A stretch of DNA of 64,000 bases from Streptomyces sp. DG1A-41 (GTDB taxonomy: Bacteria > Actinomycetota > Actinomycetes > Streptomycetales > Streptomycetaceae), in NCBI RefSeq assembly GCF_037055355.1, contig NZ_CP146350.1, positions 3,309,001 through 3,373,000 of the forward strand. Direction: 5' to 3'. How positions within the stretch are numbered: position 1 is the first letter of the stretch; each line of letters starts with the position of its first letter. Positions 49,418 through 58,677 of the stretch are shown piece by piece. Below the pieces are notes generated by a model, which saw nothing but the letters and a program-made list of their open reading frames with translations, did not search any database and was not told where the DNA came from. The translations under genes were made by a program, and so were the position numbers.

Positions 49418-50533
49418 ATGACTGGCACTCCCCTCGGCGCACCCGGCGCACCCGGCAGCCCCGGCAGCCCCGGCTCGCCCCTCCGCGTCGGCCTCGTCGG
49501 CTACGGCCTGGCCGGCTCCGTCTTCCACGCCCCGCTGATCGCCGCCACCGAGGGCCTCGCCCTCGACACGGTGGTCACCTCGAACCCCGAGCGGCAGCAG
49601 CAGGCCCGCGCCGAGTTCCCGGAGGTGCGCCTCGCCGCCGGCCCGGACGAGCTGTTCGACCGGGCCGCCGAGCTGGACCTGATCGTCGTGGCGTCCCCGA
49701 ACAAGACGCACGTGCCGCTCGCGACCACCGCGCTCCAGGCCGGTCTGCCGGTCGTGGTCGACAAGCCCGTCGCGGGCACGGCGGCCGAGGCCCGCGAGCT
49801 GGCCGCCCTGGCCGAGGAGCGCGGCCTGCTCCTCTCCGTCTTCCAGAACCGCCGCTGGGACAACGACTTCCTCACCCTGCGCAAGCTGCTGTCCGAGGGC
49901 GAGTTGGGCGACATCTGGCGCTTCGAGTCCCGCTTCGAGCGCTGGCGTCCGAAGCCGAAGGGCGGCTGGCGGGAGTCCGGCGACCCCGCAGAGATCGGAG
50001 GTCTGATGTACGACCTCGGCAGCCATGTCGTCGACCAGGCGCTGGTCCTCTTCGGCCCGGCGGCCGCCGTGTACGCGGAGTCGGACATCCGCCGCCCGGG
50101 CGCCGAGACGGACGACGACACGTTCATCGCGATCACGCACACCAGCGGCGTCCGCTCCCACCTCTACGTCTCCGCGACGACCGCCCAGCTCGGCCCCCGC
50201 TTCCGCGTCCTGGGCTCCGCCGCCGGCTACGTCAAGTACGGCCTCGACCCCCAGGAGGCGGCCCTGCGCTCAGGCCACCGCCCCGGGCCCGGCTGGGGCG
50301 CGGAGCCCGAGTCGCTGTGGGGCCGGGTGGGCTCCGGCGAGTCCCCGGTCACCGGAGGCGGCCGACCCGAACCCACCCTCCCGGGCGACTACCCCGCTTA
50401 CTATGCGGCCGTGGCGAAGGCCCTGCTGGAGGGCGCCCCGAACCCGGTGACCGCGCTGGAGGCGGCCGCCGCCCTGGACGTACTGGAGGCCGCGCGTCGT
50501 TCGGCCCGCGAGAAGGTGACGGTGACCCTGTGA
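49418..50533 (+). CDS. Gfo/Idh/MocA family NAD(P)-dependent oxidoreductase
   Basis: A 371-residue sugar or inositol dehydrogenase-like enzyme. Rossmann motif VGLVGYGLAGSVFHAPLI at the N-terminus after a Gly/Pro-rich leader, the conserved DKPVAGTAAEA with catalytic Lys, and MYDLGSHVVDQAL as the substrate helix with His. ATG 49418, preceded by GTGGAC. The next gene overlaps its stop by 3 bp. Likely induced by the ligand of the divergent ROK repressor. Confidence 0.9.
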   Translation: MTGTPLGAPGAPGSPGSPGSPLRVGLVGYGLAGSVFHAPLIAATEGLALDTVVTSNPERQQQARAEFPEVRLAAGPDELFDRAAELDLIVVASPNKTHVPLATTALQAGLPVVVDKPVAGTAAEARELAALAEERGLLLSVFQNRRWDNDFLTLRKLLSEGELGDIWRFESRFERWRPKPKGGWRESGDPAEIGGLMYDLGSHVVDQALVLFGPAAAVYAESDIRRPGAETDDDTFIAITHTSGVRSHLYVSATTAQLGPRFRVLGSAAGYVKYGLDPQEAALRSGHRPGPGWGAEPESLWGRVGSGESPVTGGGRPEPTLPGDYPAYYAAVAKALLEGAPNPVTALEAAAALDVLEAARRSAREKVTVTL

Positions 50534-51063
50534 CACACAAGAGCACGCACAACCCCTCGCACAGCCAGGGACTCACCCCGAAGATCCACCCGGAGCTCAC
50601 CCCGAGCCTGGAGGAGCTGGAGAAGGAGGAACGCCGCCTGGTGTTCCGCCAGTTCACCCACGACGACGCCTGGGCGCTCGGCTCGCTCCTCGTCGGCATG
50701 GCCCGGGAGCGGCAGGCCCCGGTCGCGATCGACATCCACCGCGCCGGCCAGCAGCTCTTCCACGCGGCGCTGCCCGGCTCCACGCCCGACAACGACGCCT
50801 GGATCGCCCGCAAGCGCCGGGTCGTCGAGCGCTACGGCTCCGCCTCCTACCTGGTGGGGGCCCGCTTCCGCGCCAAGGGCACGACGTTCGAGGAGTCCTC
50901 GCGCCTCGACCCCGACACGTACGCGGCACACGGCGGTTCGTTCCCGATCACCGTCGAGGGCGTGGGCGTGATCGGCGCGGTGACGGTGTCCGGGCTGCCG
51001 CAGCTCCAGGACCACCGGTTCGTGGTGGAGGCGCTGGAGGAGTTCCTCGGCAAGGACCGCTAG
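50530..51063 (+). CDS. Heme-degrading-domain (UPF0303/GlcG-HbpS-like) protein
   Basis: A 177-residue cytoplasmic protein, start GTG at 50530 overlapping the oxidoreductase stop. The domain (about 25-170) has ALGSLLVGMARERQAPVAID, FPITVEGVGVIGAVTVSGL and HRFVVEALEEFL, features of the HbpS/GlcG fold often annotated as heme-degrading domain. Such proteins may bind heme or a cofactor; the role here is unproven. In this position they are frequently coupled to Gfo/Idh/MocA enzymes, suggesting a metabolic rather than heme role. Confidence 0.8.
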   Translation: MTHKSTHNPSHSQGLTPKIHPELTPSLEELEKEERRLVFRQFTHDDAWALGSLLVGMARERQAPVAIDIHRAGQQLFHAALPGSTPDNDAWIARKRRVVERYGSASYLVGARFRAKGTTFEESSRLDPDTYAAHGGSFPITVEGVGVIGAVTVSGLPQLQDHRFVVEALEEFLGKDR

Positions 51064-51184
51064 CGCGCCGAAATCACCGGCACCGGCTCGGAATTACCGC
51101 CGGGCCTCTCCGGTTGGCACCCGCTATACGCGTGATCGCACACGGCTGATCACACACGGCGCCCACCCGGAGGGATCCCCACCG

Positions 51185-52054
51185 ATGACCACCGCTCTGA
51201 AGGAAACCGTCGGCCGGTTCGGCATCTGGAGCGTAGGCCTGCGCTCGGAGGACCCGGACCGGCGCGGCGAACTCGCCGAGGCCGCCGCCGAACTGGAGGA
51301 ACTCGGCTACGGCGCCGTCTGGCTGGGCGGCAACAGCTCCGCCGCCAACGCGGCCCCGCTGATCGAGGCGACCTCGAAGCTCACCGTCGGCACCAGCATC
51401 CAGAGCATCTGGCAGCACGGGCCGGACGCCGCCGCCACGGCCTTCGGGGAACTGGAGTCGGCCCACCCCGGGCGTTTCCTGCTGGGCCTCGGAGTGAGCC
51501 ACGCCAAGCGCGAGGAGCAGTACTCCCGCCCCTACTCGGCCCTCGTCGGCCACCTCGACGGCCTGGACGCCGCCGGAGTGCCGGCGGACCGCCGCCTCCT
51601 GGCCGCTCTGGGCCCGAAGTCGCTCCGGCTGGCCCGCGACCGGGCGGCGGGCTCGATCCCGTACCTGGTCACCCCGGAGCACACCGCGCACGCCCGCGAG
51701 ATCCTGGGCGAGGCCCCGCTGCTGGCCCCGGAGCTGGGCGTCATCCCGGAGACGGACCCGGCCCGCGCCCGCGCCCTGGCCCGCGAGTTCCTCGAGATCT
51801 ACCTCCCGCTTGCGAACTACACCAACAACTTCCTCCGGCACGGCTTCACCGAGGACGACCTGACGGACGGCGGCAGCGACCGCCTGGTCGACGCCCTGTT
51901 CGCCTGGGGCGACGACACGGCGATCCGCACCAAGATCGACGCCTTCTTCGAGGCGGGGGCGGACCACCTCGCCCTCCAAGTCCTGGGCGGCGAGCGCCGG
52001 GAAGTCCTCCCGAGGAAGGCGTGGCGCGACCTGGCGACCGTGCTGCTGGGCTGA
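51185..52054 (+). CDS. LLM class F420-dependent oxidoreductase
   Basis: A 289-residue luciferase-like TIM-barrel protein, smaller than the FMN type at 17.7 kb. GRFGIWSVGLRSEDPDRRGE, LEELGYGAVWLGGNSSA, GRFLLGLGVSHAKREEQY and ALGPKSLRLARDRAAG are typical of the F420-dependent TIGR03620-like group. ATG 51185 with GGAGG upstream. Single gene; substrate unknown. Confidence 0.87.
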   Translation: MTTALKETVGRFGIWSVGLRSEDPDRRGELAEAAAELEELGYGAVWLGGNSSAANAAPLIEATSKLTVGTSIQSIWQHGPDAAATAFGELESAHPGRFLLGLGVSHAKREEQYSRPYSALVGHLDGLDAAGVPADRRLLAALGPKSLRLARDRAAGSIPYLVTPEHTAHAREILGEAPLLAPELGVIPETDPARARALAREFLEIYLPLANYTNNFLRHGFTEDDLTDGGSDRLVDALFAWGDDTAIRTKIDAFFEAGADHLALQVLGGERREVLPRKAWRDLATVLLG

Positions 52055-52057
52055 CCC

Positions 52058-52130
52058 CTCAGGGGCGCGGGGAACTGCGCGAACAACCACGACGAACCCG
52101 CAGCCGCGAACGCTCCGCAGCTCCCCGCCC
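52058..52130. repeat. Streptomyces-type dispersed intergenic element
   Basis: The stretch with GGGGCGCGGGGAACTGCGCG and downstream CCGCAGC motifs is, from memory, a common intergenic repeat of streptomycetes near gene ends. Here it fills the gap between the convergent LLM and FAH genes and may fold as a bidirectional terminator. Confidence 0.4.
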
Positions 52131-52131
52131 T

Positions 52132-52989
52132 TCAGGCGTCTTTGAACTCCTGCCGCTGCCGCCCGAGCCCCTCGATCTCCAGCTCCACGACATCCCCGGC
52201 CCGAAGGAACGGCTTGGGCTCGGGCGCCCCCAGCGCCACCCCCGCCGGCGTGCCCGTGTTGATCACATCCCCGGGATACAGCGTCATGAACTGACTGAGA
52301 TACCGCACGACCTCCCCCACCGGGAAGATCTGCTCAGCCGTCGTCCCGTCCTGCTTCAACTCCCCGTTGACCCACAGTCGCAGCGACAGCCGCTGCGGAT
52401 CCGGCACCTCGTCCGCCGTCACCAGCCACGGCCCCAGCGGGTTGAACGTCTCGCAGTTCTTGCCCTTGTCCCAGGTCCCGCCGCGCTCGATCTGGAACTC
52501 CCGCTCGGACACGTCATGTGCCACCGCATACCCGGCGACATGCGCGAGCCCCTCCTCCGCGGATTCCAGATACCGGGCCGTACGCCCGATGACGACGGCC
52601 AGCTCGACCTCCCAGTCGGTCTTGCCGGACGCGCGCGGCACGAGCACCGTGTCGTTCGGCCCGACCACCGTGTCCGGCGCCTTCATGAAGAGGACCGGCT
52701 CGGCGGGCGGCTCGGCACCCGTCTCGCGCGCGTGGTCGTGGTAGTTCAGCCCGATGCAGACGATCTTGCCGATCCGCCCCAGCGGCGGGCCGATCCGCAG
52801 CCCCGTGGCGTCCAGGTCGGGCAGCTCACCGGCATCGGCGGCGGCACGGACCCGACCGAGCGCCGCGTCGTCCGCGAGCAGCGCCCCGTCGATGTCCTGC
52901 ACGACGCCCGAAAGGTCCCGCAGGGTCCCGTCGGCGTCGAGCAGTGCGGGCCGCTCGGCCCCCGCCGTACCGACTCGCAGCAGCTTCAT
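52132..52989 (-). CDS. Fumarylacetoacetate hydrolase-family enzyme
   Basis: A 285-residue enzyme of the FAH superfamily (acylpyruvate hydrolase / 2-hydroxyhepta-2,4-diene-1,7-dioate isomerase-like / ureidoglycolate lyase-like). Metal-binding and catalytic segments: GLNYHDHARETG, WEVELAVVIGRTAR (Glu ligands), AHDVSEREFQ and VINTGTPAGVALG. Start ATG 52989 with GGGAG eight bases upstream. Converges on the LLM gene. Acts on a small dicarboxylic acid; specificity open. Confidence 0.9.
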   Translation of the reverse strand: MKLLRVGTAGAERPALLDADGTLRDLSGVVQDIDGALLADDAALGRVRAAADAGELPDLDATGLRIGPPLGRIGKIVCIGLNYHDHARETGAEPPAEPVLFMKAPDTVVGPNDTVLVPRASGKTDWEVELAVVIGRTARYLESAEEGLAHVAGYAVAHDVSEREFQIERGGTWDKGKNCETFNPLGPWLVTADEVPDPQRLSLRLWVNGELKQDGTTAEQIFPVGEVVRYLSQFMTLYPGDVINTGTPAGVALGAPEPKPFLRAGDVVELEIEGLGRQRQEFKDA

Positions 52990-53138
52990 GATCACGTCTC
53001 CCTCGATCGCGGGCGCCCACCCGAGGCCTGCGACCCGGATGCGGCGGGGCAGCCATCGGAGGACTGGTCGATCCTCCAAGCTGGGAGTCCACTCCGCAAT
53101 ACCCAGTTCATCTACTGGACCGCCCCGGACCCGACCGG

Positions 53139-53846
53139 CTACCGGTACAGCACAGCGCGCTCGACGGCACTCCACGTCGTACTGGTCACGACGTACAGCG
53201 CGGCGGCCAGCGGCACCACGGCCACGGTGACGAGCGTGAAGAAGGACATGAAGGGCATCACCTTGGTCACCGCCCCCAGCCCCGCCACGTGCTCCTCACC
53301 GGCCGGGAGGGCCGGGTTCGCGGCCATCATGCGCTTGCTGAGGCGGTAGCTGAACACGGCGACCCCGGCGACGACCACGAACAGCCCGGCGTAGACGAGC
53401 CCCGCCCCATCGAAGAGACCACCTCCGATCGCGTCCACCCAACGCTCCCCCAGCGGCGCGGCGAACAACCGATGGTCGAGCAGCTCATTGGCCCGCCCGC
53501 CGATCGTGTCGCTGGAGAACAGGTGGTAGAGCAGGAAGAACGCGGGCGCCTGGAGCAGCCCGGGCAGGCAGCCGGCCAGCGGCGACACCTTCTCCTCGGC
53601 GTGCAGCTCCAGCACGGCCCGCTGAAGCTTCTCGGGATTCCTCCCGTGCTTCTTCCGCAGCTCGGCGATCTTCGGCTGGAGCGCGGCCCGGGCCTTCTGG
53701 CCGCGCGCGGCGGCCCGCGACAGGGGGTGGACGAGGAGTCGTACGAGCGCGGTGAACAGGACGATCGCGGCGGCGGCCGCACAGGTGCCGAACAGCGGTT
53801 GGAGGAGGTCGGCGAGTCGCTCGACCAGGTGGGCGAAGACGGACAT
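53139..53846 (-). CDS. YidC/Oxa1-type membrane insertase paralogue
   Basis: A 235-residue membrane protein, shorter than housekeeping YidC. Five hydrophobic segments, with LVRLLVHPLSRAAARGQKAR carrying the conserved groove arginine, and the cytoplasmic hairpin KIAELRKKHGRNPEKLQRAV. It inserts membrane proteins. ATG 53846 has GGAGG eight bases upstream. The neighbouring small membrane gene is the usual partner in streptomycetes. Confidence 0.87.
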   Translation of the reverse strand: MSVFAHLVERLADLLQPLFGTCAAAAAIVLFTALVRLLVHPLSRAAARGQKARAALQPKIAELRKKHGRNPEKLQRAVLELHAEEKVSPLAGCLPGLLQAPAFFLLYHLFSSDTIGGRANELLDHRLFAAPLGERWVDAIGGGLFDGAGLVYAGLFVVVAGVAVFSYRLSKRMMAANPALPAGEEHVAGLGAVTKVMPFMSFFTLVTVAVVPLAAALYVVTSTTWSAVERAVLYR

Positions 53847-53942
53847 GGGTGAGCCCTCCGGGGGTCTCGTCGTGCCGGGAGTGGGACATGGCGGCATGAC
53901 GACCCGCGCGGGGCCGGCTACGTGAACGTGCCTGGAGGTGCC

Positions 53943-54254
53943 CTACGCGAAGGTCGCCCGGAGGGCGTGTCCGGGTGCCCGGGGCCGGGTGCGCCCCCGG
54001 GCGTCGGGATCGCGTTGGGGCAGGAAGGCCGTACGGAGGTCACGGTCGCGGATGGCCGTACGCACCCGGGTGCGCGGCACGGCGGGAGCGCAGCGCGAAC
54101 CGACGAGGGCGCAGACCGCGAGCGCGGCACAGGCCGCGGAGGTCGCGGCGAGCGCGACGGTGGCGGAGAGGCTGCCGGTGTCCAGCAGCGCCACTTCCAG
54201 GACCAGGAGGAGCAGCACGAAAGCGGGACGCAGACTCGTCCAACCGCGGATCAT
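53943..54254 (-). CDS. Small membrane protein, DUF6412 type
   Basis: A 103-residue protein with two membrane segments (FVLLLLVLEVALLDTG and ATVALAATSAACAALAVCAL) and an arginine-rich C-terminus. Its position just upstream of the YidC paralogue matches the DUF6412 proteins I recall next to such genes. Function unknown; possibly a client or regulator of the insertase. Confidence 0.6.
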   Translation of the reverse strand: MIRGWTSLRPAFVLLLLVLEVALLDTGSLSATVALAATSAACAALAVCALVGSRCAPAVPRTRVRTAIRDRDLRTAFLPQRDPDARGRTRPRAPGHALRATFA

Positions 54255-54496
54255 CGGCTCCCCTCCTCCCGAACGCTCGCTCGCTCGCTCGACTACCCGT
54301 TCTCCTCGCTCTGTTCGTTATACAGGATCGCTCTGACAGCCGCGTCCGAGACTTCGTACACGGGTTTGAGAAAGGTTCGTCGCAACTCTCGACAACCCAC
54401 CCACCACACCCGATGCTTCTCGTTGCCATGAACGGGCCAACCCGCGACGCCGGGCCGGGGGACCGGCGCCTGCCCCGATTCCCCTACGGAGGAGCC

Positions 54497-55972
54497 GTGA
54501 TACGACGCAGAACCCTGCTGACCGCAGCAGGCGGTACGTTCCTCGGCAGCGCCCTGGCGACAGGCACCGCCCACGCGGACGCCACGATCGCCGTCAACCC
54601 GTCGACCACGTACGGCACCTGGGAGGGTTGGGGCACCTCCCTCGCCTGGTGGGCCAACGTCTTCGGCGCCCGGGACGACTTCGCGGACCTCTTCTTCACC
54701 ACCAAGTCGGTGACGTACAACGGCAGATCACTCCCCGGCCTGGGCCTGAACATCGCCCGCTACAACCTCGGCGCGTGCAGCTGGAACAGCGTCGGCGGCG
54801 AAACGATGGTCGAATCACCCAACATCCCCGCCTTCAAGCAGATCGAAGGCTTCTGGCAGGACTGGAACAACGAGGACCCCACCTCCTCTGCCTGGAAGTG
54901 GACGGCGGACGCCAACCAGCGCGCGATGCTGGTCAAGGCGACCCAACGGGGCGCGATCACGGAGCTGTTCGCCAACTCCCCCATGTGGTGGATGTGCAGC
55001 AACCACAACCCCTCGGGCGCGTCGAACGGCGGCAACAACCTCCAGACCTGGAACTACCGCCAGCACGCCTCCCACCTGGCGGCGACTGCCCTGTACGCGC
55101 GCGACAACTGGGGCGTGAACTTCGCGACGGTCGACCCCTTCAACGAGCCGGCCTCCACCTGGTGGACCGCGACCGGCACCCAGGAGGGCTGCCACATGGA
55201 CCCCGCGGTCCAGGCGGCCGTGCTCCCGTACATGCGCAGCGAGCTGGACAAGCGTGGCCTGACCGGCATACGGATCGCCGCCTCGGACGAGACGAACTAC
55301 GACACGGCCCGCTCCACCTGGGCGTCCTTCAACTCGTCCACCAAGGCCCTGGTCTCCCAGGTCAACGTGCACGGCTACCAGGGCTCGGGCGGCCGCCGCG
55401 ACCTCCTCTACACGGACGTGGTGACGACGTCCCGCAAGAAGCTGTGGAACTCCGAGACGGGCGACAGCGACGGCACGGGCCTGACCATGGCGTCGAACCT
55501 CTGCTACGACTTCCGCTGGCTGCACCCCACGGCATGGTGCTACTGGCAGGTCATGGACCCGACGACGGGCTGGGCGATGATCGCCTACGACAAGAACACC
55601 CTCCAGCCGACGACAGTCCAGACCAAGCACTACGTCCTGGCCCAGTTCAGCCGCCACATCCGCCCGGGCATGACGATCCTGGACACGGGCGTGAGCTACG
55701 CGGTGGCGGCGTACTCGGCGTCGGCCCGCCGCCTGGTGCTGGTAGCCGTGAACACGGCCACATCGGCCCAGACCCTCACCTTCGACCTCTCCCGCTTCTC
55801 GACGGTGACGGGCGGCACGAACGGCGCGGTCCCCCGCTGGAACACGGTGACGACGGGCGGCGGCGACCTCTACACCCCCCGCTCGGACATCCGCCTCAAC
55901 GGAAAATCGGTAAGCGTCCCGTTCGCGGCAAAGTCGGTCCAAACACTCCAGATAGACGGAGTGACCCTGTAG
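54497..55972 (+). CDS. Secreted GH30 endo-beta-1,6-galactanase-like glycoside hydrolase
   Basis: A 491-residue enzyme. GTG 54497 follows GGAGGA by a few bases and starts a Tat signal (IRRRTLLTAAGGTFLGSA, cleavage near AHADA). Catalytic acid/base Glu is in VDPFNEPAST, nucleophile Glu in WNSETGDSDG; GTWEGWGTSLAWWANVFG is the family N-terminal signature. The C-terminal beta domain (about 390-491) is typical of GH30. It likely acts on arabinogalactan side chains of plant matter. Single gene. Confidence 0.9.
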   Translation: MIRRRTLLTAAGGTFLGSALATGTAHADATIAVNPSTTYGTWEGWGTSLAWWANVFGARDDFADLFFTTKSVTYNGRSLPGLGLNIARYNLGACSWNSVGGETMVESPNIPAFKQIEGFWQDWNNEDPTSSAWKWTADANQRAMLVKATQRGAITELFANSPMWWMCSNHNPSGASNGGNNLQTWNYRQHASHLAATALYARDNWGVNFATVDPFNEPASTWWTATGTQEGCHMDPAVQAAVLPYMRSELDKRGLTGIRIAASDETNYDTARSTWASFNSSTKALVSQVNVHGYQGSGGRRDLLYTDVVTTSRKKLWNSETGDSDGTGLTMASNLCYDFRWLHPTAWCYWQVMDPTTGWAMIAYDKNTLQPTTVQTKHYVLAQFSRHIRPGMTILDTGVSYAVAAYSASARRLVLVAVNTATSAQTLTFDLSRFSTVTGGTNGAVPRWNTVTTGGGDLYTPRSDIRLNGKSVSVPFAAKSVQTLQIDGVTL

Positions 55973-56102
55973 GCCGACGTGATGACGGCGATTCGGGCCG
56001 AACTGTAGAGCCGGGGTGACGAGCGAAAGGAGGCTGGGTAGGCCAGACGCCTGGCCTGCGCATCTCTCACGCTCGTCACCTCCCGGCAGTACGGTGTCCC
56101 CC

Positions 56103-57119
56103 ATGCGCCCCGACACGCCTGCCGAAAACGTCGACCACACCGCCGAGGCGGCACGCCTGGAGCGGACCGCCGGCCTGTACCCCGAGGACTCCGAGGCCCT
56201 GCTGCTGCGCGCCGCGGCCCACCTGGAACTCGCCGGCGACCGCCCCACGGCCACGGCCCTCTACGACCGCCTGCTGTCCTCCACGGACGGCCTGGAGAAC
56301 CCCCACCTGGTACGGGCGCTCAAGGCCTCGAACCTCTGGGAGTACGGCCACGAGGCCGAGGCCAGGGCGATCATCGAGGGCGTCCGGGTGGCGTCCCCGA
56401 GGGACCCGGCCCCCTGGGTGATCGTCGCCGAGGCCCTGGAGTCGCACGACGAGCTGGAAGCGGCGCACGACACGTTCACGGAGGCCGTACGCCTCCTCCT
56501 GACCGACGTACCGCAACCCCCACAACCGACCCACCCCCTCCTCTTCGGCCGCCACAGGGTCCGCCGCATGCTGGGCAGGTCCCATGACGAGTGGGACGCG
56601 CTGGCGGACACGGTCCACTCCCTCCCGATCACCCTGGACGAACTCCACGACCCGAAACGGGTCTGGTCCCTGGGCTCGGAGAACCCGGCGGAACTGGAAG
56701 CGGAGATCACCCGCCTCCGAGCCGAACTGGGCGCCTACCGCGAAGCCCTCTCCCGCCCCTTCCCGGTAGCGATCCTCCACTGGCCGGCAACGGAACTTTC
56801 GGAACTCCTCGAGGCGTACCCGACCCTGGCCTCGGAATACCCCTCCCACGAGACCCACCTCGCGACCATAGAGTCCGCCCTACGAGAACTGTCCTCCTCC
56901 GGCACCCCCAACCTGGGCATCGTCACCGGCACGGTCCCGTCCTACGAGGCCTTCGCAGCGTCGGAACTCTCCTCCCCGTCGGACGCGACCCTGCTCCCCC
57001 AGTACGCGACGACCCTGGCGGCGAGGGGGCGGGCGGTGGCCTGGCCCCCACAGAGCACCGCGGCCTGCTGGTGCGGCTCCGGACAACCGTACGGCGCCTG
57101 CCACGGACGCACGGCCTGA
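56103..57119 (+). CDS. TPR-like protein with C-terminal SEC-C zinc motif
   Basis: A 338-residue cytoplasmic protein. Helical repeats at about 15-140 (LLLRAAAHLELAGDRPTATA, AEALESHDELEAAHDTFTE), a mid region of unknown fold, and a SEC-C type zinc site CWCGSGQPYGACH at the very end, as in SecA and many bacterial orphan proteins. Probably a protein-protein adaptor. Common in Streptomyces as SEC-C domain-containing protein. The ATG at 56103 gives the natural N-terminus; in-frame codons further upstream are intergenic. Confidence 0.75.
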   Translation: MRPDTPAENVDHTAEAARLERTAGLYPEDSEALLLRAAAHLELAGDRPTATALYDRLLSSTDGLENPHLVRALKASNLWEYGHEAEARAIIEGVRVASPRDPAPWVIVAEALESHDELEAAHDTFTEAVRLLLTDVPQPPQPTHPLLFGRHRVRRMLGRSHDEWDALADTVHSLPITLDELHDPKRVWSLGSENPAELEAEITRLRAELGAYREALSRPFPVAILHWPATELSELLEAYPTLASEYPSHETHLATIESALRELSSSGTPNLGIVTGTVPSYEAFAASELSSPSDATLLPQYATTLAARGRAVAWPPQSTAACWCGSGQPYGACHGRTA

Positions 57120-57146
57120 CACGGGCACCGGGTCCTCCGGCCCACC

Positions 57147-57317
57147 ATGGACGACCGGGCAGGCAAGATCGCGCCGGTCGTCCCACCCGGCCAGGAACTG
57201 AAGATCCCCCACCGCAGCGGCTACGAGCACTACAAAGTCACGACCCGCCACGAGGAGACACCAGAAGGCCAGGCAACGGCGTACCGCTGGTGGGAACGGA
57301 CGGAGATCGCCGAGTAG
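57147..57317 (+). CDS. Small DUF5988-like protein
   Basis: A 56-residue protein from MDDRAGKIAPVV to WWERTEIAE. The pattern KIPHRSGYEHYKVTTR and AYRWWERT resembles DUF5988 peptides, which lie in or near natural-product genes of actinomycetes and have no known role. No strong RBS is present; it starts 28 bp after the SEC-C gene and is probably co-transcribed. Confidence 0.5.
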   Translation: MDDRAGKIAPVVPPGQELKIPHRSGYEHYKVTTRHEETPEGQATAYRWWERTEIAE

Positions 57318-57433
57318 CCGGGGCAGTGCCGACGCGGGCCGGCCCGACAGCCTGCCCCACGGAACTGCCACGACACGACCCCCGTCTTCCCGGATGACAG
57401 ACGACTGACGTCGGCTCCCGGGGGGAACGTCAC

Positions 57434-57892
57434 GTGGACCAGCCCTGGCTCACGATCACACTCATCATGGCCGCCGCCATGACGGCCTTCGGAATCTGGA
57501 ACCTACGCATAGCCCAACGCCAGCGCCGAGCCCTCTCCCGCCTCGGCGTCCGGGGCATCCGCACCAGGGGCGAGGTGGCCCGAGGCCCCCGCCGAGAGGG
57601 CCCCACCCTCCACCCGCCCCAGGTCCGCTACAAAGCCCCACCGGTCGGCCGCCCCGACGCCCCGGCCGACCAGACGTACCGCCGCACCCCTCTCAACCAC
57701 GAGCAGCACCCTCTCCACGCAGGAGTCCCGGTCGTCCTCCGCTACGACCCGAGGGACCCACGCCGGGTGGTGGTCGTACACCAGAAGGACGGAAGGCCGG
57801 CGAACGTGTCGTACTCGGCGGGGGCGCATCTGGCTTGGGGGGTCTCTTGCGTGCTGCTCGGGTTGGGGATGGGAGCGGGCGCGTTCTGGTGA
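57434..57892 (+). CDS. DUF3592-type two-helix membrane protein
   Basis: A 152-residue protein with one N-terminal helix (LTITLIMAAAMTAFGIWNL), a soluble middle with GEVARGPRREGPTLHPPQVR and VVLRYDPRDPRRVVV, and a C-terminal helix (GVSCVLLGLGMGAGAFW). The RYDPRDP segment is typical of DUF3592 proteins. GTG start with GGGGGGAA upstream. Role unknown. Confidence 0.65.
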   Translation: MDQPWLTITLIMAAAMTAFGIWNLRIAQRQRRALSRLGVRGIRTRGEVARGPRREGPTLHPPQVRYKAPPVGRPDAPADQTYRRTPLNHEQHPLHAGVPVVLRYDPRDPRRVVVVHQKDGRPANVSYSAGAHLAWGVSCVLLGLGMGAGAFW

Positions 57893-58215
57893 CGCCCCGG
57901 ACGCCTCACCCCACCGCGACCCGACCCGGCGTACGCCGAGCTGCTGACGCATTCACCCACGCCGGGTGCCTGGAGCCAACCAGTTGCGCTCCCCACCTGC
58001 GGCCCCCACCTCTCCAGGCCGCCCGCTCGCTTCTCTCCCGTGCTTCCGCGGCCCGGGTCAAGGGTGGCCCGAAGGGCCATCAGCGCCAGCCGACGCGGAA
58101 CGCAGCGGAGTGGAGCGCCCTTGGGACGGGGCGTGGAGGCACGACACTGGCATGGAAGCGGGCGGCCTCTGCAGTGCATGTGAACCCCGCCCAAGGGCGG
58201 ACTACCCTCTGCCGT
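57893..58215. other. Junction between core region and right-end island
   Basis: 323 bp without a gene. GC is lower than to the left. I see no tRNA, direct repeat, integrase or inverted terminal repeat that would mark an insertion boundary. Confidence 0.4.
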
Positions 58216-58677
58216 GTGTCCGAAGATCCTACGTGGGAAGCGCCAGAGGGTTCCTGGGCTTCGTCCGCAGCTCGCCGTCGCAACATGCAAGCGATTCGCA
58301 GCCGCGACACGCAGCCTGAGAAGCTGATTCGCCGTCTAGTCCATGCGCAAGGGTTGCGCTATCGCGTCGCCGCCCGCCCACTTCCCGATCTGCGCCGGAC
58401 GGCCGACATGGTGTTCCGTTCGGTGAAGGTTGCAGTGTTCATCGACGGTTGCTACTGGCACGGCTGCCCAGAACACTACGTACCGCCGAGGACCAACTCG
58501 GGATACTGGTCAGAGAAGGTCCTCCGCAATATGGAACGCGACCGCGACACTGATCAGCGGCTCAAGGAGGCGGGATGGCTAGTGCTCCGTTTCTGGGAGC
58601 ACGAGCCATCAGACAGGTGCGCCGACAAAATCGCCGCGACGGTCGTAGCCCGCCGAATCACGGGGAGACATGCCTGA
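58216..58677 (+). CDS. Very short patch repair (VSR) endonuclease
   Basis: A 153-residue Vsr-type nuclease. RRRNMQAIRSRDTQPEKLIR is the N-terminal signature, D64 in RRTADMVF matches the catalytic Asp, and DGCYWHGCPEH (C79, H82, C84, H87) matches the zinc/active-site region. Vsr nicks T:G mismatches formed by deamination of 5-methylcytosine and normally accompanies a cytosine methyltransferase, which here is the convergent neighbour. GTG start at 58216, chosen from the family N-terminus. Its last 69 bp overlap the methyltransferase 3' end on the opposite strand. Confidence 0.9.
   Translation: MSEDPTWEAPEGSWASSAARRRNMQAIRSRDTQPEKLIRRLVHAQGLRYRVAARPLPDLRRTADMVFRSVKVAVFIDGCYWHGCPEHYVPPRTNSGYWSEKVLRNMERDRDTDQRLKEAGWLVLRFWEHEPSDRCADKIAATVVARRITGRHA

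Noticed and set aside
57835..58215. N-terminal extension of the VSR protein from 57835
   Set aside because: The upstream codons are intergenic in character and the Vsr family starts near 58216.
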